Assembly: GCF_040581485.1 (NCBI RefSeq)
Contig: NC_090128.1
Span: 16,277,431-16,341,430, forward strand
Direction of reading: 5' to 3'
Source: Linepithema humile
Lineage: Eukaryota; Arthropoda; Insecta; Hymenoptera; Formicidae
DNA: 64,000 bases
Numbering within the stretch: the first letter of the stretch is position 1; every line of letters begins with the position of its first letter. The notes below the pieces were generated by a model that made no database searches, was not told where the DNA came from, and saw only the letters and a program-made list of their open reading frames with translations. This document shows positions 1 through 9,884 of the stretch, one piece after another. The translations under genes were made by a program, and so were the position numbers.

Positions 1-1060
1 TCCAAGAATCAAACTTGCTGGGATAACCACGCCAGCTAACCAGCACCTGTTTATTATTACCGCGACCCCGACTTCTTATCACACGATCGACGATAAACTC
101 CTCCTCCTGCAAGTTTTTCTCAACCCGAGCCAATTCTTGTTCGTAAAAAATGCCGTCTATGACTTCTCCCGCTAAATCGCTCAGCTCGTACACACGTGGT
201 TTTCGCCAATCGAGTATACGGTGAATTCGAAATATCTCCTCGCTCCACCGTGCCTCGTATCCTTTCTCGAAGACGACTTTTGCTCTACTGATACGAACGA
301 GATCACCGACGTGGTATTTAGCCTTTCGACGTTTCTCGTTCGCTTCGTCGTCGTTGCTCCTCCATTGGCGCGTTATATTTTCACGCGCGATACGTGCATT
401 TTCTCTCGTAACGACATACGGTTGCATTCTGGTGCTCGAATGACGGGTGTGATTATAGGCGTTTACGATATTTTGCAAAACATCGATGTAGCGTCGCGTA
501 TTTTTATGCGTAAAATAACGCCACATTCGTTCTTTCAACGTTCTGTTGAAGCGCTCGACGATGGCGGCTTTGACATCCGGATTGCGGGCTACGCGAAAAC
601 GAATGTCATTTTCTTCCAAAAGCTTTTGTAGCGGTCGCCCGACAAATTCTTTACCCTTGTCCGTTTGTAGGTATACGGGTACGCGTCCGTTACTTCTCGA
701 GAGCACGCACTGGAAAGCTCCCATTACGGAATTACTCGTCTTGTCGCGCAATGGTTTTACCCAGACGTATTTACTAAGTACATCGATAATCACGAGTAAA
801 TACGCATATCCGTCGTTGTAACTTTTGAGATTTCGGAGTTCGATCAAATCAGCCTCCCACAGATCGTCGATATTCGTTACGTTGTAATGCATTCGTGGAA
901 ATTTCCGTCGCAATGGACGATGCAGTGTGTACGCATTTTGCGCTTCGAGCCATCGCATGACATTGTTACGGGATAAATTCGCCGCGCGAAACAGATTATC
1001 AACAGCCGAATAACCGGCATAATGCGCGGGATCATAGTACAATTTTTCAAGACCCGTCAT
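1..1060 (-). CDS. Maverick/Polinton retroviral-type integrase (3' end outside window)
   Basis: Predicted DDE integrase that would insert the element's DNA into the chromosome. Read on the minus strand from ATG 1060-1058, 353 codons are open to the window edge. Catalytic acidic residues are at about D71 (WEADLIE), D134 (QTDKGKEF) and E169 (KAAIVERFN), the spacing of retroviral, Ginger and Polinton integrases. The most C-terminal visible part (VLVSWRGYPSKFDS) resembles the chromodomain that ends Polinton integrases. The start codon overlaps the stop of the upstream gene as ATGA. It is the last gene of a tight minus-strand cluster with the ATPase and the polymerase. Family assignment rests on these motifs and the neighbours; the stop codon and element terminus lie left of the window. 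Confidence 0.9.
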   Translation of the reverse strand, partial: MTGLEKLYYDPAHYAGYSAVDNLFRAANLSRNNVMRWLEAQNAYTLHRPLRRKFPRMHYNVTNIDDLWEADLIELRNLKSYNDGYAYLLVIIDVLSKYVWVKPLRDKTSNSVMGAFQCVLSRSNGRVPVYLQTDKGKEFVGRPLQKLLEENDIRFRVARNPDVKAAIVERFNRTLKERMWRYFTHKNTRRYIDVLQNIVNAYNHTRHSSTRMQPYVVTRENARIARENITRQWRSNDDEANEKRRKAKYHVGDLVRISRAKVVFEKGYEARWSEEIFRIHRILDWRKPRVYELSDLAGEVIDGIFYEQELARVEKNLQEEEFIVDRVIRSRGRGNNKQVLVSWRGYPSKFDSW

Positions 1061-1944
1061 TTCAATTTATTCCAATCGAGCAGGCGTCTCGCTACCGGAG
1101 AATCCGTGTTTCTCTTAGGAGTGGAACTCGCCGTAGGATCGCTAAGTTTCGCGATATTTTGCGAAGAACCGACTGCTAATAATTTTTTATTTCTCACTAG
1201 TGTGGAGGGAATGTTCAAGTCGTGAAGTAACCGCGCGAACTGAACTCTTCCCACGGCTTTCACGGTTTTTCTATCGCGCATCGCCTCGTTTATCAGGTCT
1301 GAGATATTTGAATCTTTTACGACGTTACCGTCTATAGTCACGACTCCTTGCTCATCCCAGCTAGTTCTACTCGACGATGTTTTATCGAGTAGGTGTTTCG
1401 TTAGTAAGCGAGCTTCGGCACGGTAAGATTTCGGTACGCTTTCCACTATTCTTCCGACGCTTTTCATCGCCTCGAGACTTGTGTCGTGTTCTTTCGGGAA
1501 GCTTCTCGTACGACTAGAGTCCGGAACGAATGAGCCCGTGAGATCGTGCACCGGTACTCCTTCACGTGTGTCCAACGCATTTTCGTCTTTTTCTTCCTCT
1601 TCTTCTTCCTCGGCGTTACGCGTGTCGTCCTCTTGATTTCGTCGTCCTCGTGCTACTCGTACAAAGTGAAGATATCGCCAAAGAACCTCTTTGTGCATCT
1701 TCCATCTCTCGGCTTCGTCCTTCGGATAGGGTGAATTAAGAATTTGACTCAACTCCGCATCGAGTCTGGATAAAGGGGTCCCGGGAGTTCGCACGGAATT
1801 ATTATTATTAGCGCTTTCGTTGTTCCCCGATGTGTTTTCCACCAGAGGTACACCGTCGGTAGTCGGCTGCGGATGATGTAATTGACGCTGCATTCTCTCG
1901 AGATTTTCCGTAGAAATTAAAACCATTTTTTTCGCTCTTTCCAT
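1057..1944 (-). CDS. Polinton-associated hypothetical protein, about 295 aa
   Basis: I do not recognise a defined function. The open frame extends to 1953 through a TTG; the first ATG is 1944-1942, so about 295 residues are expected. The N-terminal third is low complexity with an Asn run, the middle has an acidic Glu/Asp stretch (residues about 115-125), and the C-terminal 90 residues look folded (VTIDGNVV...SDLINEAM...GRVQFARLLHDLNIP). The position between a core-peptide gene and the integrase suggests a structural or accessory virion-like protein, but this is inference. It begins 30 bases after the upstream stop, and its TGA overlaps the integrase ATG by one base pair on each side (ATGA), which is virus-like compactness. 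Confidence 0.65.
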   Translation of the reverse strand: MERAKKMVLISTENLERMQRQLHHPQPTTDGVPLVENTSGNNESANNNNSVRTPGTPLSRLDAELSQILNSPYPKDEAERWKMHKEVLWRYLHFVRVARGRRNQEDDTRNAEEEEEEEKDENALDTREGVPVHDLTGSFVPDSSRTRSFPKEHDTSLEAMKSVGRIVESVPKSYRAEARLLTKHLLDKTSSSRTSWDEQGVVTIDGNVVKDSNISDLINEAMRDRKTVKAVGRVQFARLLHDLNIPSTLVRNKKLLAVGSSQNIAKLSDPTASSTPKRNTDSPVARRLLDWNKLK

Positions 1945-1974
1945 AACGCTCAATATTATTTTCTCTCTTGTGTT

Positions 1975-2358
1975 TTAATCCGTCGCCCTGTCTATAATTC
2001 GCGAAAATAAGGCCTCTAATAAAGGAACGATGATATAAGATAAGAATCCACCTCGTTGTACCAATAGCTTTCTTTTATTCTTCCAATTTCCACGCTTTGA
2101 CGCGATACGACGCAGCGCCGTTTTGTATTTGCTCAGACGATTTTTTTCGCGTCGTTCGAGCGCAACGTTACCATTGAGTGTGTTGAAAACGCATTCGCAA
2201 ATACAGCGAATAAATTTTTCATCCGCGGTTCGCAGGAAGGAGGTGCGTTGATTTTTGTTCAAATGACACAATGCTTCTAGAAGACAAACGTTTCTCTTTC
2301 CGATCGAACGTCTAGCGGTTTTCGGTGCACTGTCTGACGCTGCTACCGCTTCTTTCAT
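1975..2358 (-). CDS. pX/pVI-like small basic core peptide of a Polinton
   Basis: About 127 residues from ATG 2358-2356; the frame opens earlier through a GTG at 2388. The protein is basic. It has a middle segment with Cys-Ile-Cys and LNGNV, a Lys/Arg-rich stretch, then a Gly-Gly-Phe followed by a hydrophobic C terminus (QRGGFLSYIIVPLLEALFS). Small proteins with a basic body and a GGF plus hydrophobic tail are typical of Polinton and adintovirus genomes, and are compared with adenovirus core or membrane-active peptides (pX, pVI). That family comparison is from memory and no alignment was run. It lies between the ATPase and the hypothetical gene, all on one strand with gaps of tens of bases. 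Confidence 0.6.
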   Translation of the reverse strand: MKEAVAASDSAPKTARRSIGKRNVCLLEALCHLNKNQRTSFLRTADEKFIRCICECVFNTLNGNVALERREKNRLSKYKTALRRIASKRGNWKNKRKLLVQRGGFLSYIIVPLLEALFSRIIDRATD

Positions 2359-2409
2359 CGTGTGAAAGTCTCTCGCAACTGACGTCACGCGAACGCTAGT
2401 ACATACTTT

Positions 2410-3126
2410 TTATACGTTTGAGAATGATCTGCGCGGTACGTAGACGTAATGCAACGCATCGTCGGGAAAGATGTTTGTCCGAAATCGATATTTGTCCGGA
2501 GTCGATTGTTTCAGATCGAGTAATAAATATCCGTGAGGGCGTGAGGTTGCGTCAAAGTATGCTTCTTCTAGAAACTTTGGGTCATGGGGGTACACTTGTC
2601 GCGCGAGATGGCGAATTTGAGCGCGATCGCGCGGGTTCTTGAAGACGACTATGTAGTTAGAATTAAGAGATATGTCGCGCTGTCCGCGTCCCTGGTGAAA
2701 TAGATTTTGCGTGATGAGTATAACACTGAGATTCTTATTATGACTACCCTTTGTAAAAAGATCCACGATTACGTCGCACGAGGATGATTCTCTCATAAGA
2801 TCGTCGATTATCACCAATTTTGGTGCGAGAGGATCGCAAGAATAATCGTCCGTTTGCGGTAGCCCTTCGCGAAACTCGATTATATTTCTCTTTATTTTAC
2901 CCTCCCCTCTTCCATGTCCTCCCACTTTCTCTTTTGTTTTCGCAAACATGTATTGTAGTTGACGATATGCGTCTTGCCATTCGGCGTAATAAAATAAGAC
3001 TCTTTCAAAAGAAACATCGGCCATTTCGGGTAAATATTTGAGAAAGGATTTTACAAAGACCGTTTTACCACAGCCGGTGGGACCGCTGACAATAGCCGTC
3101 CAGGGATGTTTCCAGCGTACGTCCAT
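2410..3126 (-). CDS. A32-like genome-packaging ATPase of a Polinton
   Basis: 238-residue P-loop ATPase. Walker A (GPTGCGKT) is at residues 15-22 and Walker B (KLVIIDDLM) at about residue 105, followed by a sensor-like ILITQNLFHQGRG segment. This is the layout of FtsK/HerA-A32 packaging ATPases encoded by Polintons and related viruses, which drive DNA into capsids. The start is ATG 3126-3124 with no better upstream choice. It is the first gene of the minus-strand cluster that runs through the core peptide, the hypothetical protein and the integrase. A small plus-strand ORF starts only 9 bases away in the opposite direction. The frame has no breaks. A packaging ATPase implies that the lineage once made particles, although no capsid gene is seen here. 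Confidence 0.88.
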   Translation of the reverse strand: MDVRWKHPWTAIVSGPTGCGKTVFVKSFLKYLPEMADVSFERVLFYYAEWQDAYRQLQYMFAKTKEKVGGHGRGEGKIKRNIIEFREGLPQTDDYSCDPLAPKLVIIDDLMRESSSCDVIVDLFTKGSHNKNLSVILITQNLFHQGRGQRDISLNSNYIVVFKNPRDRAQIRHLARQVYPHDPKFLEEAYFDATSRPHGYLLLDLKQSTPDKYRFRTNIFPDDALHYVYVPRRSFSNV

Positions 3127-3134
3127 CTTGTGAA

Positions 3135-3305
3135 ATGAACACCGCTCGTGTCTTTACTAACATAAAAAAAGCCGTGCAACGGTACGATGAAGTAAGCTTA
3201 CCATCGCAGCAGGGGGCACTCCGCGGCGGAGGTGCGCTCGCGCCAGCGTACTTTGCGGCGGTCTTTTACGAGCTGATTCGGACCGGAGAAGCTGGACAAG
3301 CGTAA
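3135..3305 (+). CDS. Small divergent ORF, 56 aa, possible gene remnant
   Basis: An ATG at 3135 opens 56 codons ending in TAA at 3303-3305. The product starts MNTARVFTNIKKAVQRYDEV and has a Gly/Ala-rich middle (RGGGALAPAYFAAVF). Base composition resembles the neighbouring element genes (GC-rich, unlike the AT-rich sequence that follows), which is mild support for coding. It is divergent from the ATPase with 8 bases between the two ATGs. It could be the first part of a capsid-module gene cut off by a deletion, a small real gene, or chance. I recognise no family. Confidence 0.3.
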   Translation: MNTARVFTNIKKAVQRYDEVSLPSQQGALRGGGALAPAYFAAVFYELIRTGEAGQA

Positions 3306-3451
3306 ATGCTGAACAAGCGGAATTGCTCGCGTCAGCGCCTGCACGCGCGGGGGAGTAAGTTCATGAACTTATGATACTCCCCCACGATGAAAAGCTGCTT
3401 TCCACGGAAAGAATTTGGCAAAAATAGTCGTTTTACGTGAATGTATGTGGG

Positions 3452-3483
<32 letters not shown>

Positions 3484-3932
3484 AAGGGGAAAATAAACTT
3501 GGAGAAAAATCATTGGGGAATTATTTTTTCAGAATATAAATACAAAGCAAAAACGATATAAAATATAAACAATTTTATTATTTCTTAAATCTTTACATGA
3601 CTTTTTTCTATAATTTTATCATTTTCTTAGCCTATTCTTATTCTATTTTTACAACACAATTTTTATTTACTTTTTACAAAAAATTTATAAACTTTACATA
3701 TATGGGGAAAACATGCGTGTAATTATTTAAATAATAAAATAGAGCGAAGGAACAGCATCGTGAAATAACAATTAGCGTTCGGATAAATATCCATAAGGGA
3801 CGGAACAACGACTGTCGAGAAATCTACGTTTTAGCAACACGGGTGTGCAAGCTTTCACTTCGTCGCGTGTTATTATTTCGTGAAAGGCTGTACGTCGAAT
3901 TGCTCTGAAACGTAGATTTATCGAACGCGATT
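3306..3932. other. Non-coding gap between ATPase and polymerase
   Basis: About 630 bases without a convincing gene. It holds a GC-rich stretch to about 3400, a GA microsatellite, then AT-rich DNA that probably contains the 3' untranslated region of the polymerase (minus strand). In other Polintons capsid and protease genes occupy several kilobases near the ATPase; none is present here. Confidence 0.6.
3451..3484. repeat. (GA)n microsatellite
   Basis: Simple run of GA dinucleotides, interrupted by GGGA near the right end. Confidence 0.95.
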
Positions 3933-6900
3933 CTACCGTTGCCGACTCCGTTCCTCCTCCTCCTCTTGACCTTCCCGCTCTTTACGTAATAATAATTCCC
4001 TAATACTATTAAAATTAACTAAGCGTGAGTTTTCGAAATTTAGAGTTATGCCCTTTACTTTGCAAACTTCTCGCGTTTGCCCTTCCGCTGTGCGAACCAC
4101 GTATGCGTAAAATTTCGGACCACCCGATACAAACGCCTCGATATAGCTACCGCGACCATAGCTCTCGAGTTCGTCCGTCATATCGCCTAGGAAATTACCT
4201 TTACGCACTTCGTATTCATCGGAGACACCGTTGCTCACGTAAATACACGAGTCGGTATCGTAATATAAAACGCGACGATCCAATTTATCTAAATATTCGT
4301 ATAATACAAGACGCGCCTGTGCCGTCGTGAAAGCCGCTATAACCACGTTAGTAAGAGGCGAGGGTACGTCCAGCTCTTCTCGCAGTCGCCACGAAACATA
4401 CATCACTTCTTCGTTTACGGGTAATATTTCGATTATCTCATGCTGAGGACTCGTGAGTAAACTCGCTAAACGCTGTTGAGTTTTTACGATCTCGGTATTC
4501 GGCAGGTTGGATCGTTGACCAAATTTCCCCCAAAAAGAATTTAAACATAGCTTCGCGACCGAGCGCAAACCAGGATTTTTCGCGATGTTTTGCTTATCGA
4601 GAACGACACCCTCGGTTTTCTCGTAGTCGCGAAGATATTGTTCTTTAGACACGTCATCCTCACACTCGCTCGGTCATCCGCTGGCTTCTTGTTTCAATTT
4701 AAAAAATGTGTTTATATATTCCGTGAATAATCCACCCTGCTGTGTATCGGGATCGTAGCGAGCTGTAGTGTATTGCCAAATCTCACAAACCCTCGTGATC
4801 GAGATAATTATACATATTATATAAATAATTACGAGATAACCTTTGTCGATGGCTTTGCGCAATTCAAGCGATACCCACGTACCCTCGAATTCTCGCTCGG
4901 ACGGCTCGTGGGTACATTCATCGTGTGAAAATGTTTCGCAACAACTGCGACACAACGCGAATAGTAGCTTTCCACGCACGCGATAGGGTAATACGGGGTG
5001 AAAGAGATCGCTCGGAGGGAGTACCCTGCAACGCACGAGACCTTCGACGGAATCAAAATTGTAACACGGTCCTATGCCAATTAGAGTCGAGCATTCCTCC
5101 GCGACGTACACCGTGGGATGTCCGATCGGGAAAACCCCGATCTTCAGTACGTACGGGTACAGAGAACACACATCCACGTAGCGTATCTTCTCCGTATCCG
5201 TAATCTTGTACCGCGTCACGATGTTCCCCGTACGTCCACCGTAGAACGCATCGCGCGGGTTGAGCGGCTCAATTTCTATCATCGGGTGATTTTGTAAAAA
5301 TTCACGCATTTCTCTATTTTCCATCATTTCGCGATCAAAGACGCATTCCCACTTCTCTATCACCGAGTACCCCCGTCTTCGAAGACGATACGTTGTTGCG
5401 ATGGTGCGCTCATAACGCAAATCAATCGTATCGCCGCGTTCGTTGTTTACCGTTAGTTCCCTATCGCGATTAATCTTAAAATACGACGGACATCCGTGCC
5501 AAAAACAACCGTGGAATTGCAACACGTGATAGTGTGTTATACCGTTTTCCATCGACTCGTAATAACCATCGACTAGCGTGCCGTCTTGCAGACGATATTC
5601 CCGAGTGCGTCCTGCGTGGGTGATGTTATGTCCGAGCTCGCGCTCCTTCCACACCAGCCACTGAAGCGCCTTCCGCGATTGGGTATTCGCGCGTCTGTAC
5701 CCACCCGGTGGAATTATTCCAATTTCTCTTTCACGTAAAAAGTTTTTTCTAAAAACCCTTATACACGTGGAAGCGATGGTTGTGCATTCCTCGATCGGAC
5801 ACACGCGACCGCACTTCAAGAAAATCTTTCTGAAAGACATACACGCGCGTCTCAGAATATTCACGTCGTTGCGACAGTAACGCAATATCTCGCATTCGAA
5901 ATCAAACACATAATTCGTACGAATCATTTCCGCGTGCCACGCTAAAAACTTTTCTCGCTCGTTCGTATTCATACTATCGGGTGAATAATATCGAATATCC
6001 GGCAACGGACCGACATATGACTGATTATCGTTGGTATTAAATAAATGCGAAAAAATGCCTTTGTCCGAAGTATTTGTCAGGCCAAAAGCCTTCGGTAACT
6101 CCGATAAACGCATTGGCATATAATTAATACTATCGATAAATTTTGTATGTCCCACTGTTAGTACTACAATTTTCGTCCCGTTTAAGATTACCCGCGGTTC
6201 TAAGGCGGTTCCGCTCTCAACAATATAACGTAGGATAAATTGCGCATCGAATGCTTTCGCGTTATGAGCTATACAAATTATGTGTTTAAAATATTTAGTT
6301 GGACGTGTCGCGAAATCTACAAACTCCTTTACAGGATCACGACGAAATATGTATTCACGAATACCGCACCACCGACAGCGCACCGAAGTATCCTCAATCT
6401 CGGCACACGTTTCGCAAATCTGTTGCGCGACGCAAAGTGTAGGTACGTGAATATTTACACTCGCGGTACCTTGAAGCGTGTCATCCTGTCGCGTCTCGAA
6501 ATCGTAAAACACGAATGCGACGCGACTTTCTGTTTTAAGTACGCACTCACCCGCGTTTTGTTGTTGCTCTCCTCCCTCCCCCAAAATGTGCTCCGTGTCG
6601 TTAGTACGGAAATTAGCTTTGTGAGGGAGAGGAAGCATGTGACAAAGATGATTCAACGGCTGGGCAGAACGACACGTTGAACAGTAAGTCACGCCGCATT
6701 CGTGTTGTCTATTACGCTTGATTAAACGACCGCATTCTTCGCAAAAACATACGGTGTTGCAAACGCTACGAGACGATTGCCCATCGTATGATTTTTGCGC
6801 ACGATGATGCTCAAGACACGCGTGATTGAAAAATTCGCGATTACAATTTTCGCAATGAATACGCTCCGCGTCGAATCGCTCGCACGAAGATACCGCGTAA

Positions 6901-8020
6901 CACCGAGGGCATTTATTTGAGCATCGGTGTCCCCCTACATCGCTGCGGTAACCGACGTTACACGGTACACAATAACCTCGGCTACCCGCGGCGGCTCTTA
7001 AATTTAAAATAACGCTGTAATGTCGTAATTCAGCGTGATGTAATAGGTTTAAACACGCGACCGGTTCGCGATGTAGTGAGGCTAGTATCGCATTTCCATC
7101 AAATAAGACTTTACCCCCGTGACCAAAAGTTTCCGCGCTATAAACCATTATCGCGATGTTTTCCGCGGCTAAATATTGCTGAAAATGCTCGATTTCGCGA
7201 ATACCGCAACCCTCTTCTGGAATTGTAATACCGACTTTCCTCGTTAAATCACGTGCCAACTCACGTTGTAACGAGGAATGACGGTATCTCACGGCGTTCC
7301 ATCTTTCTTGTAGACTACCCGTACGTAAATTACCACGTTCATTGTAAATTTGCGCCGTTACGAGTGCGCGAGGAAAACATAAGTTATCCGAGTTGGATAT
7401 CGTTAAAATCGAGCGTTTACCAGCGATATCAAGCGCATTACCCGCACGACCCGTAGGAGGAGTGACACGGTAAACGTGGATATTGAATTCTTGCGCTACG
7501 TTCAAGCCCCCGGAGCTTTGAGCTAACGAACTCACGAGGTTCCAGATATTCTCGTGAGTCAAATCACGAGATGGTCGGAACGAAATACCCGCGGGCCCGT
7601 GTGAAAGATTCGGGGAATCGAAACTAAGTCCGATGTAATCACCGGGAACACAGGAAAGTACCGCGTACGCGTGAAGCTCGCGAAACGCGTTTTCTAACCA
7701 CGCGTAAACCTCCTCCCCCTCTGGTAATGATCGAAGGCGAAAACCAGCCTCTCTCCCTACTACACCGAAATTTCTAAACTCACGCACGTTTTCCCTTAAT
7801 AAATCTAAATAATTAAAATTATCCCCGTTATGATTCGCGATCTGTTCCGGCGCACCAACCTGATTCTCCGGAAACAATGCTTCCTCATCCTCTTCTCTCT
7901 CCAGTCTCCCCTCCCCACGAACTCCTATCTCGTTGTCGGTTTCTTCGGCTTGATTTTCCGCCGACTGCTGCTGCTGCTGCGTGTTTTCTTCCATTCCTCC
8001 CCCTCCTCCACCAAACTGAA
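3933..8020 (-). CDS. Protein-primed family B DNA polymerase (pPolB), main exon, one in-frame TGA
   Basis: Replicates the Polinton by protein-primed synthesis. From the 8039 side, the frame shows an OTU-like segment (NLCFPRAL, then HYSVI at about residues 225-345), a Cys/His-rich zinc-binding region (about 355-470), exonuclease motifs ExoI FYDFET (about 510), ExoII HNAKAFD (about 590) and ExoIII YCRNDV (about 722), then polymerase motif A DVCSLYP (about 955). Motif B (LNSFWGKFG) and motif C (YYDTDS, near 4250) lie beyond a single TGA at 4676-4674; the same frame stays open on both sides, consistent with a CGA-to-TGA change. An AT-rich in-frame insertion lies near 4790-4830. A splice acceptor (TTTTTCCAG) at 8021-8029 continues exactly in phase from four upstream exons, giving 1,613 codons in total including stops. 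Confidence 0.88.
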
Positions 8021-8324
8021 CTGGAAAAATCGAAAACAAACGAATTAGTTTATCTTTAAAATTATTGTTTTTACACTTCCATACTCAAATTTTACGCGTT
8101 GTTAAAATTAAAAATAGTAATACATTTCATATTAAATTCTCTCACCTTTATACAGGATTATTCCCTTTCTTGTTCACCGTTGATCGTGTTGATCATTGAT
8201 CACTAATATTCCGGCGAGTAAGAAATTTCCGGGAAAACAATTCCTAAAAATTTCGTCCGGTTAGAATAAAGGTATTCGAGTATGAAAAAGCGTTATCTAT
8301 GCAAAAATGTATAATTGTATTTAC

Positions 8325-8480
8325 CTCTTTCCCTCAAAAGTTCCTCTAGAGTCTGTTCTTCCGTTCCACTCAGCTCCTCCCCCATATCTTCCTCTTGTAC
8401 CTCATCATCATCATCATCCTCATCTTCCTCCTCCTCCGAATCTTCTATTATTATTGTATTTTCACCTTCTTGGTTAAACT
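8325..8480 (-). CDS. pPolB exon 4 (acidic)
   Basis: Bounded by acceptor TTTTTTAG and donor GAG|GTAAAT. Phase 1 in and phase 1 out, 156 bases. It encodes a very acidic run (EDSEEEEDEDDDDDE) and a Leu/Glu-rich end. The open frame extends a little further both ways (8293-8496), but the splice sites fit the neighbouring exons better than a separate small gene. Confidence 0.65.
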
Positions 8481-8560
8481 CTAAAAAATTCACCATTGTT
8501 TTTTAGCGGATAAAAAATTTTTATCCATTTTCTTACTGCGATAAATTTCTCATTACTCAC

Positions 8561-8683
8561 CTGGTGAAAAAATCTCTTCCTCGTCAAATGAACTCACTTC
8601 GTGAGTTCCAACTTCTTCTTCCTCGCTCTCGCTATCCAAGTTAACGAGAGGTGGCTCAGGTGTGAGCTCGATACGTGCACGCC
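8561..8683 (-). CDS. pPolB exon 3
   Basis: 123 bases between acceptor TGTTTTTAG and donor CCAG|GTGAGT. Both junctions are phase 1, and the product is acidic (LDSESEEEEVGTHEV). No internal stop in the required frame. Confidence 0.65.
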
Positions 8684-8771
8684 CTAAAAACATTTAATAT
8701 TTCATTATTTTAAAAAAATTTACCAATATGAAATGCTTATTCTTCATAAAAGAATGTGTGATAAGACTCAC

Positions 8772-8906
8772 GTGAGGGTCCGGCTTCGGGTGAAGTATCA
8801 GCCCGTCGCCTTATTCCGTGAGGAGTATACTCTTCAGGGCGTGCAATACGTTGCACTTCTCTCACCCCCGCGATCCTGTGAGGCGATGCGTTCCGATGTT
8901 CTACTC
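8772..8906 (-). CDS. pPolB exon 2
   Basis: 135 bases between acceptor ATCTTTTAG and donor TCAC|GTGAGT, phase 1 at both ends, no stop in the required frame. The product is Arg-rich (REVQRIARPEEYTPHGIRRR). The intron to exon 3 is 88 bases. Confidence 0.65.
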
Positions 8907-8953
8907 CTAAAAGATTTTACTTTTAATTTTTGAAAATTATATATACATATATA

Positions 8954-9854
8954 CTAGGTGCGCAATTAAGTTTCCGGGTTTTTTTTTATCAATGCAAAAT
9001 GGAAAATTTCAAGAGAAATACAAAAAACGGTTTATTCAAAGTATCGTCCCTCGCTAGCTACACATTTTTGCCATCTCTCTGGCAATACATGAATACCGCG
9101 ACGATAAAACGACGCGTCTTTGCATCGAAACCATTTATCCAATCAGTTTTGCACTTCTTCGAAATTGGCCAAGTGTAGCCCAGCTAAGCCATGTGCCATC
9201 GACCGGAACAAGTGATAATTGGAAGGGGCCAGGTCTGGTGAATACAGCGGGTGCGGTAGCAGATCCCATTTCAGCGTTTTCATGGTGTCCTGGACGATGG
9301 AAGTGCGATGGCACGGAACGTTGTCGTGCTGCAATATCACTCGTTCGTGTCTCGTGTCCCATTCTGGCCGTTTTTCGAGCAATGCATGGTTCAAATTTAT
9401 CAATTGTTGTTGTCTTGTGTTTGCGTATCATTTTCATCCAATAACGCTTGCAGATCGGCGTCCTCAAATGTTTTTGGTCTTCCGGAGCGCTCCTTGTCCT
9501 CAGTGTCGAAATCGCCATTTCTAAAGCGTTTAAACCAATCTTCACAAGTAGTTTTCGATTGTGCATGTTCGCCGTAGGCTTTCTCAAGCAAACGGCGTGC
9601 TTCAGCTGCATTTTCTTTCAAGTTGAAGCAGAAAAGCAAAGCTTCCCGCAAATGCTGTTTATTTGGCACAAAACTCGACATCTTTATTGTTAGAAAAAAT
9701 ATTTTTGCGTTGCAATATGTGTTGGTATTATGACTGGTTATTGTTGACAGATGTCCAAGTTAATAAAAAAACACAACTTTAGACATGTATATCGACTACA
9801 TGTATCGTTAGCGCCATTCATGTGTGAAACCCGGAAACTTAGTTGCGCACCTAG
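8954..9854 (-). mobile_element. Deleted mariner element (mauritiana/Mos1-like)
   Basis: Terminal inverted repeats begin CTAGGTGCGCAA and end TTGCGCACCTAG, flanked by TA on both sides (8952-8953 and 9855-9856). At 901 bases it is about 0.4 kb shorter than a full mariner. It is inserted in intron 1 of the polymerase gene, between exon 2 and exon 1, so the gene structure around it is unchanged. Confidence 0.92.
9135..9681 (-). pseudogene. Mariner transposase, internally deleted
   Basis: The N terminus (MSSFVPNKQHLREALLFCF, then the helix-turn-helix and GRPKTFEDADLQALLDE) closely matches Mos1-type transposases, which cut and paste mariner DNA at TA. At about 9400 the frame changes and a large middle segment, including the region expected to hold the first catalytic Asp, is missing. 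The remaining C-terminal part has HDNVPCH (second Asp) and SPDLAPSNYHLF, where the third catalytic Asp of the DD34D triad is Asn. The copy therefore cannot encode an active enzyme; its ends could still be mobilised by another copy. Confidence 0.9.
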
Positions 9855-9884
9855 TATATAATAAAAATTGGAATATAAACTCAC

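Noticed and set aside
221..821. Plus-strand open frames over the integrase region
   Set aside because: The minus strand carries a clear DDE integrase over the whole stretch; these frames are shadows.
4674..4676. TGA as a selenocysteine codon
   Set aside because: No reason for selenocysteine between these motifs; a CpG-type mutation explains it.
4790..4830. AT-rich insertion in the polymerase as an intron
   Set aside because: The only GT-AG option is 41 bases, not a multiple of three, and would break the frame; it is kept as an in-frame insertion.
8293..8496. Stand-alone small acidic gene
   Set aside because: Splice sites at both ends and matching phases make it exon 4 of the polymerase gene.
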